Of a stretch of 64,000 bases of DNA, positions 20,743 to 35,600 are shown in pieces; positions within the stretch are counted from its first letter, which is position 1; each line of letters starts with the position of its first letter. Below the pieces are notes generated by a model, which worked only from the letters and a program-made list of their open reading frames with translations, did not search any database and was not told where the DNA came from. The stretch comes from Aphelenchoides besseyi (lineage: Eukaryota > Nematoda > Chromadorea > Rhabditida > Aphelenchoididae), in NCBI GenBank assembly GCA_024699855.1, contig JAMPIQ010000002.1, positions 13,764,001-13,828,000 of the forward strand, read 5' to 3'. Made by a program: the position numbers and the translations under genes.

Positions 20743-21993
20743 ATGACTTACACTGCAATTTCGGACAAACATCTAGATGACTTGATTGTGAAGTTACTTA
20801 CCGTTGGAATGCCAAATCATGGAATGACAAAGACGATCACCCAAACGGATCTCATTCAACTTGCTATACGTGCACGAGATGTGAGTTTGTTTTTCAACAA
20901 GTAACTTGGTTTTTAGGTTTTGATGGCACAACCTTCTCTTCTCGAGCTGGATCCGCCGGTCAAAGTCTGTGGTGACATACACGGCCAAGTAAGTTGAGGT
21001 ATCTTAAAAACGAATAAAAAGTCTGTTTCAATACGGAGATCTTCTTCGTTTATTCTATCAGTGTAAATTTCCGCCGCATTCCAACTACCTTTTTCTGGGA
21101 GACTACGTTGATCGTGGACGACAAAATCTGGAAACGATCAGTCTCTTGTTGTGCTTCAAAGTGAGTGGTCAGTCATTCTGCTCAATAATCAATTGAATTT
21201 CAGATCAAATACCCGAACAATTTCTTTTTGTTACGCGGTAATCATGAATGGAATGTCGTGAATCACACCTATGGATTTTACTTGGAATGCTATCGTCGCT
21301 ACTCTCCAGTTGTTTGGCAATGTTTTAACGACATGTTCAACAGCTTACCAATGACGGCACTAATTGGAGATCGTATTCTCTGCATGCACGGCGGACTACC
21401 CAAAGACCTAGTTAACTTGAATCAGGTAAAAAAAGGGTCAAGAAAACAACTTTCTTTTCAGCTTCGTGAGATCAAACGTCCATTTGCTCCAACGCAACCA
21501 GGTTTTCATTTGGAGTTACTTTGGAATGATCCAATGCCTGGAATTAGTGGTTTCCAAGCGAGCAAACGCGGTGCCGGTAATGTGTTCGGCGAAGATGCGT
21601 TGCACGAGAAATGTCGTTTATTGGATATCGATCTCGTGGCTCGTGGACATCAAGTGGTCCAAGATGGGTGAGTAGTCAATAAACCACTTTCGTTGATGTT
21701 TATAGATACGAGTTCTTTGGCAATCGTAAACTAGTGACTATTTTCTCTGCTCCGCATTAGTGAGTTCGAACAGAAATCTAATTGCTAAGGACTTTTCAGC
21801 TGTGGTCAATTTAACAACGCTGCGGCGGTTATGAACGTGGACGAGAATCTCCAATGCTCGTTTGTTGTAAGTTTACATTCCAAATTCTTAACAAACGAAT
21901 GTGCAGATTCTTCGTCCAGCGATGCCCGCATCTTTGCCAAACACTCCGCCAGCACTTTCAAACATTGGCAATTTGATTGTCAAGAAAGTGTGA
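20743..21993 (+). CDS. PP1-type serine/threonine protein phosphatase catalytic subunit, divergent
   Basis: Eight exons: 20743-20880, 20917-20988, 21032-21160, 21204-21425, 21462-21667, 21706-21759, 21800-21866, 21907-21993; 324 aa. PPP-family motifs are intact: GDIHGQ (65-70), GDYVDRG (93-99), RGNHE (124-128), [12 protein letters not shown] and FSAPHYCG. These carry the two-metal site and catalytic His. Length and the C-terminal VDENLQCSF...LRP are PP1-like rather than PP2A or PP2B. It is diverged: RGNHEW replaces the usual RGNHEC, RGHQVV replaces RAHQVV, SAPH replaces SAPN, and the loop after LWNDP is unusual ([13 protein letters not shown]). Many nematodes have expanded, germline-expressed PP1 paralogues; this could be one. 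The third exon must start after TTTCAA, which has no AG. Confidence 0.9.
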
Positions 21994-22990
21994 TTGTTAG
22001 GCTACGAGGATAAACGAAGTTGTCGAAAAAGTTTACGAATTTTGGTCTTTTCAACGTACTTCATAAAGGACCCAAACAACTAAATTAACAGGGTTCCATT
22101 GATAAAATAATAGTGCCGATGTCTTTCCATCTTATTTCAAGGTAGTTGAGAATATTTACAGGGTTTAGTTACTTTACAGTCAACTAGCATGCATACCGTG
22201 GAGTTTAAATTTGTTCAATCGTACCAGTGATCAGTCTACTAGTCACCCTCATAACTAAACCGCACCACAATAAAAACTAGGTTTCTTACGTTTTCTTCCT
22301 TCAAAAAGAAAGCACCACTTCGATGGATTGATCACGTTGGCGTTCGTGAAGTGGCTTTCTACTAAGAATCAATCCGCTTACAATTACAAACAATTTTTGA
22401 TCCGATTAGAACTCTGCTCGTATCGTTTACTTTCACTTCCTTTCATAACTTCAGAAAAATGATTTTAGGTTTCTCTTCCCAACTCATCTTCAATATTCTT
22501 ATCATATCCCAACGACTTTCAATTTACTCAAACGAATGTTTCTAACACAATTCAAAAGTTCGTTGACCGTCTTGCACTTTTCGGGCTGAAGGTCCCAAAC
22601 GCCAGGTAGCCAACTTTATTAATTCCAATTCCCCTCCAACCCACGCTACAAACCCAACGCCACTAATGACACAAGACGGGAGCGAAGCGACTGTCTTGCT
22701 ATAAGCTTTGATTCTAATAGTTAAAATATAGCATATACTGTAGTGCATTGACTGTTTATTTATACACGTCCAAATTTGCGCGCGCTTTTGCTTCTTTGAC
22801 ATTATGTGTCTACATTTCTTCCATGCATTTCTTGCTTTGTAGCAGAAAGTTTCCACTTCTGCACTTCCTTTTTTCAGAGATTTTTACGTTTTAATGCTTT
22901 TTAAATATAATGTTTCGAATTTGAGCACGCGCATTTTGAGATCTATTTTGATATTTCGCCTGAATTTCTAATGTTTTTATTTAGGTCATT
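21994..22990. other. Intergenic
   Basis: About 1 kb between the phosphatase and the TDP-43-like gene. It is A+T-rich and I see no coding frame or repeat in it that I can support. Confidence 0.4.
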
Positions 22991-23615
22991 ATGTTTCGAA
23001 TAAAGGTTACGAATGGTCACTCAACGTTTACTTTATTGACTGAAATAGGCGCTGGATTAACGCTTGAAACTTTAAAATCGGTTTACCCAGACGCAACTAA
23101 CTTGATTGATTCAACGGATGAAAAAGATAAACTTGTTTTAAGGTGTTTTTTTGCTTGTACTTATTCTTTTGAAACAATATTTTTAGCGTTCGAAATGGTA
23201 GAATATACAATCCTGCCGGTTGGAGCGTAGATGTTATCTACTTCGTCCATTTGAATTCTCGGCCCCACACCCCCGCAGATGCTGCTCGGCCGACGACGCC
23301 ATTGATTGCCACATCAACTATTGTAAGTTTCTCATTTATTTATTTGGGCCTTTATTTATGGCTTTAGTGGATGGCTGTTGTTGCACCACTGATCTCACTG
23401 AATGCTCTTGCCTTAAGCTTATACGTGACGACGGAGGCACGTTGAATTTATATGTACAATATACAATATAATTTACCATTTAGATTGCGGATCAAAGTTG
23501 GGCGAAAAATTCTGTGTTGGTTTGTGCAATGGTGTCCGGTACGTGTGCAGTGGTATCTGGTGCCGCCGCGGTTATCACAGTTGGATACTATTTGTACGAT
23601 AAATTTTATAAATAA
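22991..23615 (+). CDS. Small protein: TDP-43-type N-terminal domain plus two predicted membrane segments
   Basis: Exons 22991-23142, 23187-23322, 23368-23436, 23484-23615; 162 aa. The first 80 residues resemble the oligomerising N-terminal domain of TDP-43: LLTEIGAGLTLETLKSVYP, a central LVLSVRNGRI, then NPAGWSVDVIYFVHLN, compared with the TDP-43 pattern of GVRLVEGIL and DAGWGNLVYVVNY. A Pro/Thr linker follows, then two hydrophobic segments (WMAVVAPLISLNALALSLYV; and VLVCAMVSGTCAVVSGAAAV) and a short basic end, YDKFYK. There are no RNA-recognition motifs, so it is not an ordinary TARDBP. The third intron works in frame only with a GC donor (GCACGT at 23437); a GT donor four bases later would shift the frame and lose the second hydrophobic segment. 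The domain call is by eye. AATAAA at 23611 overlaps the stop. Confidence 0.6.
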
Positions 23616-23944
23616 AGCTACTAGTTTGAGTCAAATAAATTATGAATAAATATATGACTTGTACAAGGATTGTTTTTCATTGTATGCAATTTTGAGTTCT
23701 GCAACTCTTAACCTCCAAGTTAAAACGAAGGTCAGAATGCAACTCGCTTTGTTGTCCCTTCAAATAATCATGAGATTTTTAATTCATAAATGCGGTTGAA
23801 GAGTAACAAAACGTTGAGATTTGTGATTGAATGCCAATGAACCTTTCAGCTACTGGTCTTCCACTCTTGTCAATAGAAATTGTCTGTTAAGTATAATTTT
23901 ATTTCACTGATAAATAATTACGTATACGATACTTATGTACATGT

Positions 23945-24700
23945 TCACGTGAAAAGTAGCCAAAGCAAAAACACGGCCGCCATTCCACAAAAGACGTTGG
24001 ACAAAAGTCGTTCTTCCAGATGCTCTTGGCTTCCGACGTTGGCTAAATTGGGAATTCAGTTGAGATCGACAATTTAACTCACGTTGTTCAGGTCTCCGTT
24101 CACCAGTTAGCGCTGTGTTGAAGTACGAAGCGACAAAGGAAAATGGAAACACTCCAATGCCGAGTGAAAACTGCACAGCACCGGGACCGCCATCGCCAAA
24201 TTGGAAATTTGAGAAACCATTGGACACGTCTTCGGTTCTATGCCCACGTGGACGAGGTGGAACTTTGTCGCGAGGATCAGCGTTGTTTCCCGAACGTCCG
24301 TAAAGAGGAATCACCTAAAGACATCGAAAAATAGACGAGAAAAAGTTCTATTCTACCTTCTCTCGACTAACAGTGGATTTGCAGACCGGGCACAATGGAT
24401 GGTTTGGACGGGTTTGTAGCCACTAAAACAAAATGCATGTGATCAAGCCTCTAAGAATTCATTTACCTGATGAAGACACGGCCAACAGAATAAATGACCG
24501 CACATTGAAATAACCGCATCTTTGGCGACATCCAGACAGATGTTGCATTCGAATCTAAACGATTTATGAGCATTTACTAATTTAGAGACTCACCTCGAGT
24601 TATCTGTTGGAGTTTTCTCGTCGTTACTCTCGTTCTTTTCGTCAATCGAATTCTCTGACGTTGTTCCTTGTTCGTGAGTACATGCATCATCATCGGCCAT
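23945..24700 (-). CDS. rnf-5: RNF5/RNF185-type RING E3 ubiquitin ligase, membrane-anchored
   Basis: Minus strand, five exons: 24700-24594, 24554-24467, 24422-24357, 24314-24083, 24042-23945; 196 aa in phase. The RING (C3HC4) runs from C39 to C79: [20 protein letters not shown]...CPVC. After it come VIPLYGR and a Pro/Arg-rich stretch ([14 protein letters not shown]), as in RNF5/RNF185. The C-terminal pair of hydrophobic segments, [14 protein letters not shown] and [20 protein letters not shown], anchors it in ER or mitochondrial outer membrane. Family members ubiquitinate misfolded membrane proteins in ER-associated degradation. The gene is divergent from the SARNP gene, with 297 bp between the two ATGs, so the two may share a promoter. 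Confidence 0.92.
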
Positions 24701-24997
24701 TTCGACTAAAACGAAAACTCTTCAGAACGATTCCCGTATAAAACTGAAACTTTAAAAAAAAACTTCTGAATTAGTTTAGTCGACACATTTCTCGATAACT
24801 TCCGACATCGATCAACAATAAAAGATGTAACGACGTTAATTTCCGGGTAGGTGTTCGCGAGCGGTTGTTTGAGTTTCGTCTGGCGTTGTGTTACGGCTTT
24901 CTTCACCAGGGAATTGGCTGCATTTGGCGGTTTGTGTAAATTGGGAACAACTGCAAGTGTTGAATTTGTCGCTCCGTTTTTTCTCCAAACGTCCGCA
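24701..24997. promoter_or_regulatory. Shared intergenic region of divergent rnf-5 and SARNP-like genes
   Basis: The two start codons lie 297 bp apart on opposite strands. No TATA box or clear factor site is visible. A bidirectional promoter is inferred from layout only. Confidence 0.4.
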
Positions 24998-25996
24998 ATG
25001 CCGATCGAAAGCAAAGAAGAGCTTCAAAAGTTGACGGTAAGTGACTTTCCAGTGTCTCTGATGGTTCCTGCGTTTAGATTCCGCAATTAAAAGAGAAATT
25101 GAAACAACGTCGTCTCACCACCAGTGGTACAAAGTCCGATCTTGTGACTCGTCTTCACGATAGTTTACAGGATGAAGAAAACTTGTTGTCGGGTACGACC
25201 GGAGGTAGGTCGTTTTTCAACATCGTCTCAACATTTCTTGTTGTTCAGGCGGAAACGAAGAGTTGGATGCAGACGCGTTGTTGGGATCGGTAAGTTTAGT
25301 CTTCATAATCATGATTTTTTCCGTTTCAGACGGAAAGAGGAGATCTCGCATTTTCGGCAACCGACGAGAACATTTTGCTCGGTATTCCAACAACAAACGC
25401 TACAACAAATGGTGATGCTCAACAGAACTTAGTCGATGCAAAACCTTCAGCTCCAAAAAACAACACGTCTCAGCCGATTATTTCACAGGAAAAAACCACC
25501 GAACCGAACAATTCCGAGAAGTCAAGCCCGATTACGGTCAGTTTTAGACGTGTATTGTTATTGAAAGCAATTTAGAACACAACAGATAAGGTAGCCAAGG
25601 CTGAACACCCGCCGAAACCTGAACGACCGAGAATTTCTGTTGACGACATTACCGGCGTTGATGCGAAGAAACGTCGGGCAGAACGGTAAGTTCGATCAGA
25701 GTAATTTGTTCAACGTCCATTTAAGTTTCGGCTTAAACGTTACCACCGAATCCAAACCGTCGACAGCAACCAAAACGGAAAATCAAAGCGAAAAGCGTCC
25801 AGCACACATGAACGAAAAGATGAAAGAACGAGCGAAACGTTTTGGGTTACCGGTGGTATGTAAAATATTTTCAAATTTTTGGACTTTGATTTAGAACGAG
25901 CTTAAAGACGGGAATGGAGTGAGCAGTGCGAAGATTGCAAAAGTGGACGTGGACGAAAAGATCGAGGCGCGTAAGAAACGTTTTGGTGTCTCCTGA
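24998..25996 (+). CDS. SAP-domain protein, SARNP/CIP29/Tho1 family (mRNA export)
   Basis: Seven exons: 24998-25036, 25078-25204, 25249-25289, 25330-25536, 25576-25685, 25726-25855, 25895-25996; 251 aa. The N-terminal SAP motif (about 8-42) reads LTIPQLKEKLKQRRLTTSGT then KSDLVTRLHDSL, a helix-turn-helix that binds DNA/RNA. The C-terminal half carries three basic repeats ending in RFG: AKKRRAERFGLNV, MKERAKRFGLPV and EARKKRFGVS. These are characteristic of SARNP, which works with UAP56/DDX39B and ALYREF in the TREX export complex. The middle is Asn/Thr/Pro-rich and poorly conserved. AATAAA at 26176-26181 follows. Confidence 0.85.
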
Positions 25997-26291
25997 TTTC
26001 ATTTTTAAGTTTTGTTGATACTCAGTATCTGCACATTCAGGAAAACCCTTGTTTGCTATTTAATAATTGTTATCGTAACCGAAGAGACTCTGTTTATTCG
26101 TATGTTTTAAACTATCGTTTTCATTATAAGATATTCCTCGATCCAAGAACCCATTCAATTGATGAGGCAAACAATAATAAAAGTGTTACAATTTTTTAAT
26201 TGTTGTTTCATCAAAAAGCGTATGTTCGCGAGTTCAGTTGAATTATAAATTTGGCCTTGAAAGTTTAGGTTCGTAGTCTAATCGAGTTTAG

Positions 26292-26552
26292 ATGAGCGAC
26301 ATGAACGCAACTTGTACGATATGTTTGGAAAGCATTTCGACAAACGAGTCGGTTATGAAATGCGGTCACCGACTCCATGAGTCATGCCTCAACTCGTATA
26401 TCAAGACGGAGAGTCGGAGGTTGGAAGAGTTGTACCACGAGACGGACGACGAATTACGTCCGGATTTGGACATGGTAACTAGAAGCCTTGAGTTCGTGTA
26501 ATCGCCGTTCTTTCAGAATCTTCGATGTCCAATTTGCCGCGAAAAGATTTAA
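26292..26552 (+). CDS. Small RING-finger protein
   Basis: Two exons, 26292-26474 and 26517-26552, giving 72 aa: essentially a RING alone. CTICLESISTNESVMKCGH, then HESC, a long insert with a charged helix (ESRRLEELYHETDDE), and the last pair CPIC in exon 2 before REKI-stop. The start ATG follows GAGTTTAG directly, as for a trans-spliced message. A RING implies E3 ubiquitin ligase activity, but the long spacing before the last Cys pair is unusual. No closer family is recognised. Confidence 0.7.
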
Positions 26553-27258
26553 GGATCGAAATTTGTGGTTATCGCGGTTTAGCTAATAAAACCCGAGATA
26601 GTTTTGTTGTTTTTTGTTCATCACATCGTTTGTTGCGGTTGGTATTTGAAGTTCACAGACCTCTAGAACCTTTTTGTTATCACGATTCCCGTGTTTTGGT
26701 CGAACAACCTCGAAAGTTGCGTGTCGTTGTTTGTTCTCTTGACCGATTAGTCGAGATTTCCACGAGTTCATTTGGTTCGATCGAAAACAAAAACGTGGAA
26801 TCGGATTCCGCTCGTGCGCTCCACCCGGCGGTCTCGACGTCGCCCGTTTGTGTTACGTGGTTTGAAAGTCTTTTCGATTGCTTTTTTTTATCAATTAGTC
26901 ATCCCCTTCCGTTGGTTTATTCAGCCATCACGTAGAAAAGATTTTCGGTTTTCAATTTTTTCGAGATTTCGCGCTATTTCGAGAAGTCAATCGTGAATTC
27001 GTGCTCCATCGTGACGTGTTGTCGTTGAAGCAGAAGGAATCAGCAGTGACCAAAACGGTGTATCGGAAGTCGATCACAACTCGCGTCTTGAGCTCTTAAT
27101 CTTTTTCTTAGCTTTTACTGCACGTTGTAAATTTTATGTTTCGAATCGTAAATGCGCACTTCGATGACGAGCTTGGAGTTTAGCAACATGTGAGCACACG
27201 AACGGCGGTTGTTTATGATTCAACGGGACAATCTTGACCGAATCCATGAAACGCAGCA
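26553..27258. other. Intergenic
   Basis: No supported gene. Frames here are T-rich and lack start or splice signals in register. Confidence 0.35.
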
Positions 27259-27560
27259 ATGACGATTCCAATCGTCCCGAAGGATCAGAATGCGCGTCCG
27301 AATGCACAAACTTTGCGAAAACAGATGGACAATGAGCTTCGGTTTAGCGCGTTTTCACCTCCTCAAAAACTGGGGCCTATGAGTTCAAAGAAGGTAAGCA
27401 AACATGTTCGTGCTCTTACTGGGCCCCGACTGTGTGTATGCAGCGCTGTAAAAACGACGAGTCGTCGTGGCTGGAATTGAAAGACTCGAGGTTTTCAGCA
27501 GGTGCGGACGTCCGCAAAATTTCCGCTTTGCTAATACGCCGATGGTCATGTTGGCTGTGA
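27259..27560 (+). CDS. Possible two-exon small protein, unrecognised
   Basis: ATG at 27259 opens 45 codons (MTIPIVPKDQNARPNAQTLR...QKLGPMSSKK) to a good GTAAGC donor at 27394. After TGTATGCAG (27443) the frame continues RCKNDESSWLELKDSR... to TGA at 27558-27560, about 83 aa. Both splice signals are strong, but the protein is not recognised and an overlapping frame also opens with ATG at 27247. It could be the 5' part of a longer transcript. Confidence 0.3.
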
Positions 27561-29689
<2,129 letters not shown>

Positions 29690-32600
29690 TTTCTGCTCAA
29701 TTCAAATTGACAATCAGGTCTTTTCTACACGTTTTCATCTGGTTATTTATTTTTGCTAATACATGCTTCTAACCTCGCTGCCTTCTCCTATGGTATTTCG
29801 CTTCGTTGCCTTAGACTTTTGATGAATTTTGTTGTGCTTTATGTCAATTTCTGCCTTATTTCGGATGTTTGGTTATTTAAAACACCATCCACTTTGTTTC
29901 ACATTTCCGTTCCCGTTCAGCAGTTTCGTGCGGGTAATTTCCTTTGACACAGCGACCTTGTTAATTTTATCAATCTTCTTCATTTACTTGTATTATCTTT
30001 GACCTAAATCCAATCACACAGCTCAAAATTCTTTTTCTCACAGTCAGCTATTTGTGCAAATCGTCTGATGAATAACTTCCATAGCTCTAAGATCATAATA
30101 AAACATAATTTTAATCGGACCTTTGATTGACAACTGCAATGAACATCGTAAGTTGCTTGAAACTGACGAGTATGTAGCACACGAAAATCCTCTAAATAGA
30201 ATTCTTGGGTTTCTCAATCAGTGATCAACTGTATCCGGGTGTTCTCAATGGCTTAAGTGTTCGAGAGAGCCGTATAATTGATACCCACTTATAAACTGTT
30301 GTGTAATTTATGCAGAAATTCGATCAAGATGAATGAGTATAAGTAACAAAAGAGAGAAGTAAGGTCGATTAATATTCATGATTACCGAGTTGATTTCACA
30401 ACTAAAAGTCAAATGTTTCAACGAGAAGCGTATTCAAGACAACAATGTCAAAAGGGTCAAGTTAACAGGTCGAGAGGTACAGGGTTTTGGATTTCCGATT
30501 AAAATGCGCGTATTTTGTTACGATAGGTGTTTCGACTTTATCGCGTGTATGAACCTACTCAAAAGTTCGCGCATCGCATTTCATATTCGTGCTTGAAAAC
30601 GAAGACCACGAATCGAGCGACCTGTTTTCACGAGTGTATTCATTGAACGTTAATTTGAAAATTTGATGAAGTTACGAGTCAACCCTTGAAGACCGACCAT
30701 CTGTTGTTGTCTGCTCGATCGTACTTTCTTTCCTTTCGACCTTAATTACGGTAGAACACAACTCGGAAAGATTACTTTCAATCTTGTTGTGATACCTGTT
30801 GCTCGGTTAGACAGAATCATTTGGACCACTTTGCCATTTACATTCTTTGTTTCGATCCGACGATTCTCGACTCGACGTTTTCCTTGGTTACCGGGCGTCC
30901 ATGGCCCAGGTACGTACTTAACTGGTCGGCAAAGTCGACGGCGCTCATCTCCATAATTCAAATTTCACCTTCTCGCTTGCAACTTTGCATCCTTTCACGG
31001 TCGACTTTTACCTTCAAAGTGGCGAATTTGTGAATCGCTTCCGTCGCTTAAATCCACTTCATCCTTCCGGCGCATTTTAACTCTAAGCCCTTTGAACATT
31101 GAGTTCCTATTTTATTAAAAGACCGGCGAGAAAACCTTTTTGAGAGGTGTAGAGAACGCGGTCAACTTAAAATTCAAAGTTCTTCACAGTCAAACAATAA
31201 AAGGCAAACGGGAGAGTTGACGGTTAGCTTTTGGCCTATTTACCTGCTTGTCAGGTTCGGCCATCACCCGCAGCGAAGCCTTAAAGTTTGCGACACGTAA
31301 CACATTTGACTTCACTTCAATATCCTTCTTTCGAATTTCAATCATGATAATAGGGAGATTAGCTTTTAATTTCTAAGTAACCATTTCGAGAACATCTCAA
31401 ACGTTGTTTTCTTATTCCCCTTTTTTTTATTAACTTGAAAGCATACGGTTGTGTTTACGGTATACGTGTGCGCGTAAATGGACCTGTGGTGTTAAATTGA
31501 CGGAGGATTAAAGGCGGTCCGTGAATAATATGAAAGTACGCGGCTCATTGGGATTGGGTAAGTATGTGGCATACACGCGACCGACGTGAAATGGCCATAG
31601 ACCGGCGATTACTCTGGTTGGCTCCTTTCGTGGCAGTCGTTTTAGTTTCGTTTTCCACCAAGTAAAATTTATGCCTCATTACGATTAAAATTATACTCTA
31701 ACGCCTATAAACACCAAGTGATTAACGAGAATTTTGTTGTGACTTCTTCGCAAGATCCTAATGAATTCAGTAGTTTGAAGGAGGTCATTTGTATCAAATC
31801 CCGCTGTTCCTTAGGTGCTGTAAACGTTAATTTAGCATATTGACTATTCGATAAAGCCATCTAAAGATGTCGCGCAAATTGATTTCCTGTTTCGTCTATT
31901 TATTGCCAAAAGACTTATTATTGGTTAAGTGGTTATCTACGTAGATTGAGTTTTAGATGATTGAATGAAGTGAAGAAAGTAATTTATGAACAACTCATCC
32001 CTATTGACATCACATCTCGCAATTATTCGACTTTCCAATAAGGCACACGCACTCACCTATCGACACACCGAGTGCGAAAGCTTACATGTAAAGTGTGTTT
32101 TAAGTGTTGACTGACCGCCCAAGGCTTATAAAAACCTTTATCTTCGGAGTGGAAGAACGTATTACGCAATTGTTAGTTGGCACTTTAGCCGATAGTGTGC
32201 AGGTTGACAAAACGCGTAGGTTAAGCGCATGATTATTTGAGATGCTATAGACGAGTAATTCGTGTCGCTGTAGCATGTGTTGAATCGGATTATCACGGTC
32301 AGAGTTGTGAAATAGCAAACCTTAATAATTCTTTCTAAATGGGGAGCAAAATTCTTAATGAGAAATCCGGATCGAATTATTAACACGCCACTTTTGGTTA
32401 CTCGTGAAATTAGTTTGCACCATAAAATACCTTTTCGGTTTGGAATTTGAAGAAGAATCGGTTTCGGGAATCGGGTTTAGTGGCACATTCGATCTCATTG
32501 GTCTCATAAGTTTAACTCATCCCCAAACCAATTCCAATCGGCCCACCACCTAGGACCTAAGTTTTGAAGGTAAAAGACGAGGGTCGTGTGATTGATCGAA

Positions 32601-35600
32601 TTCGCCGTTCAACGTCTTTACTTTAGCGTACCTGCAAGGCGGCGCGTTCAATCGGACGGGTGATCAAACTAGTGAGTTGGATTCGCCGACTTATGTAACT
32701 TAAATTGCATCTTTAAACTTCGACAAAAAATGGAACAAAGACGAAACCTTCGGATTAAGTCACCTGTGTTCGAGTTGGTCTTCGATTATATTTCCATTCA
32801 CTTTCAATAATTGGTTGTTTCGAAGCGATCGTGTTGAATTCGATCTTTGGGTTTTCGATGTTAATTTGGTGTTGTCGATTATGCGCCAATTGCTGAAGTT
32901 TTTTGCCGAAAGGAAATCTCCGGGAATCGGCTTTGAAGCCAAAGTTTGCGGTGGAGCAGGTTTTTCTCAATGAAAACGTTTAAGTAATTTCTTTGCTCGT
33001 TGTTTAATTAATCTGCCGTCCTTCGTCAAGCGCTTGATTCCATCCGAATTTGATGGCAGCACATGTTTGAGCAACAATCCGCCTCAATCAGTAAAGTGGC
33101 TAATTACGTCACAATAGTAAAGCAATTTACAGCAACGTCTTTAAGTTTCATTATCGTTTCCGTACAATGTGTCTTACCGCTGCCACAACTCCGATTCCGC
33201 TGACTGTTTGCTCGTCTTCCAGCAACGTCAGTATTCGACTCCAAACGTGAGTTTCCTTGTTCACATGTCGGGGGCTATACATCGGCTACTTTCAAGCGAC
33301 GAGTCATTTTTTGCATAAAATTCAAAGTCGCGCAACAAACTCCGTGCTTGTCTTCGAGAGCTGAAAGATCATGTCGAGCAGAAGAAAAAATAAGTGGACG
33401 TAGTGAAAACCGTCTCTCGACTGCTGTTGAATAATTGCGCACTTGTTTTCAAACACCGTTGTATCCACTTAACCGACCCGTTTACCACTTCCGTTGAGAC
33501 CGTTAACTGTCGGATCGCTAACTTGTTCTCGCAAGAAACATCGAGAATTCGCTTTTTTGGATACCACACGATCATTTGCTTATTGCAACTATTGTATCGA
33601 AGCCAACGCGAACTAAACACATGGTTTATGGCCAAAACTGTACACATGAAATAAAAAGACTTTTAAATAAGAAACGGACCTGTGATGAGTGAACATTATA
33701 AGTCAGTTCGGGACTAAGGGATAGGTACGAAATGGACATAAAATCGAGTCGTGAATAAATATTTATGATTCCGCGTGATTGTGCGCAGGATTCCAGGTAA
33801 AAGCTGAAGATTAATTGAATGGAGATTAGCCCTAAATTCTATCCATCTGATTCATTAAGGTCCAAGGAACTAACCACAATTTTTACTCGTTTATTCCGCA
33901 GCTGTGTCTACTTCTCTCGTGTCGTGGTTATCAAACGTTTTGGGTTCGAAGGCTCAGGGACGATTCGCGCGCTCGATTTTTACCTGTTTATTAGCTGAAA
34001 ATTGGTCGACTTTGTATTTTTATTGTCGCCAACAGTTCACACTTGTTTAAGTTCGGTCTTGTCATTCTTCCGGCTACATGCACTTTTCTCGCCTCGTCCA
34101 CTTTATGTTTGTAAGAGTCCGGTTAGGAATACTTGAGTTGTTTAAGTCTTTCAATTTGTCTCTGCTTAAGGCCAATACATCGGTTGTTATGTTGCTAAAA
34201 ACTTTTATTTTTCGTTAATTGGCAAACTTTCGACCAAGTGCCGTTTGTTGAACTCGTGTGCAAATACCTTCCGTGTTTTCGTTTCATAACAAAGTCATCG
34301 GATTGATTGTAGAAGGTGATGTACGCGGAAAACGGATTAGACCTGTCTATCTCATAAAATAGTTATCGCATCGATACTTCGGTGGAATTGAGATTCCCAA
34401 TGAGAGGACAACCATTTCGCGCACTTTCCAAATGTAACTGACATCCGCTTTCTGAACCTAATGAAAACATTTTGCGCGTCGTCCAGGTGTCACAGGCATC
34501 TGTGGCAAAAGTCCGCTTTCACACTCCACTGAATTCGTTTTAGGTTCCGTGCAAAGTTGGTGTCGAACTAATGGAAACGGATTTCAAAAAACTTTGTGTT
34601 TAAACCGTCAGCTGAAGGGGCTCAATTGTTCGTACGGGGATTACAATCGCGCGCTGTTTACTTGATCGTGTTAGCATCTCGAAGTGTACGCGCGAGTTTA
34701 ATTTGCCAATTTCAATTCCTGAGTGATCTTGTGTCGATGGGAGTCTTGTTTCAACCTTATTCACAAGTTTTATTTCTCCCGTGAGATTAGCAGAAACCGA
34801 GCTGAGTGAATAAATAATCCACAACAATCGCAAATGGCATCTCAAGGCTCCAGCTCGATTTTTATTAGCGAACAAAGACTACCAATTCGCCGGCTTTTAC
34901 TTAATTGATTTCAAAATTTTTATGGTGGAGATTTGGGTAAACGAAATGAAAAGTCAATTGTAATACCGAGTGAAATTCAGTACCGTAATTTCGAAAGTCC
35001 CCCTCACTGATACTCGGGGAGGCGTGTATTTTAATTGTCCGCTTTAAGACATTCGCTTTCGTCATTGGTATCTTACTGTCTGCGTGTGGAGTCGAGAGGA
35101 CGAGAATCCGGCGGCGGGTTTTCGCGTATGTCCGAACAACTGCAATCCGATGCGTGTGCGACCAACTTCCCTTCTCGTGCTTACTCTCCAGGTAATTGGT
35201 TCGCTGAAACTCCGCCCCGTTCTCGAGAAGACGGTTGCAATCGTTTCAGATGGTTAGCGGATTGATAGTCCAATTGAACTTCTCTTTTCGCGTTCTCATC
35301 ATTCCGATCGCTTGTTGTTTTGCACGTGATCATTACTGACTCTGTGGTCGTCCTACCCTTTTCGCCATTCTCATCGGTGTTTTAAAGTACGCGATGAGAT
35401 CCGTTCGAAAACATTCGATCGACGGCACCCAACGTTCGACTTTGGCTTCTTTGTTCGAAAGCGGCGGTTCATTTGACCACGAAATTCCACTCGGCCATTT
35501 TTTCGATTGTTCCGCTGCGCAAATCGTTCGTTATGAATTCCGATACTTTCGTTTTTTTGTTGTTGTGAACACCGCGCAACATTCCGCAACTACCGTGCCC

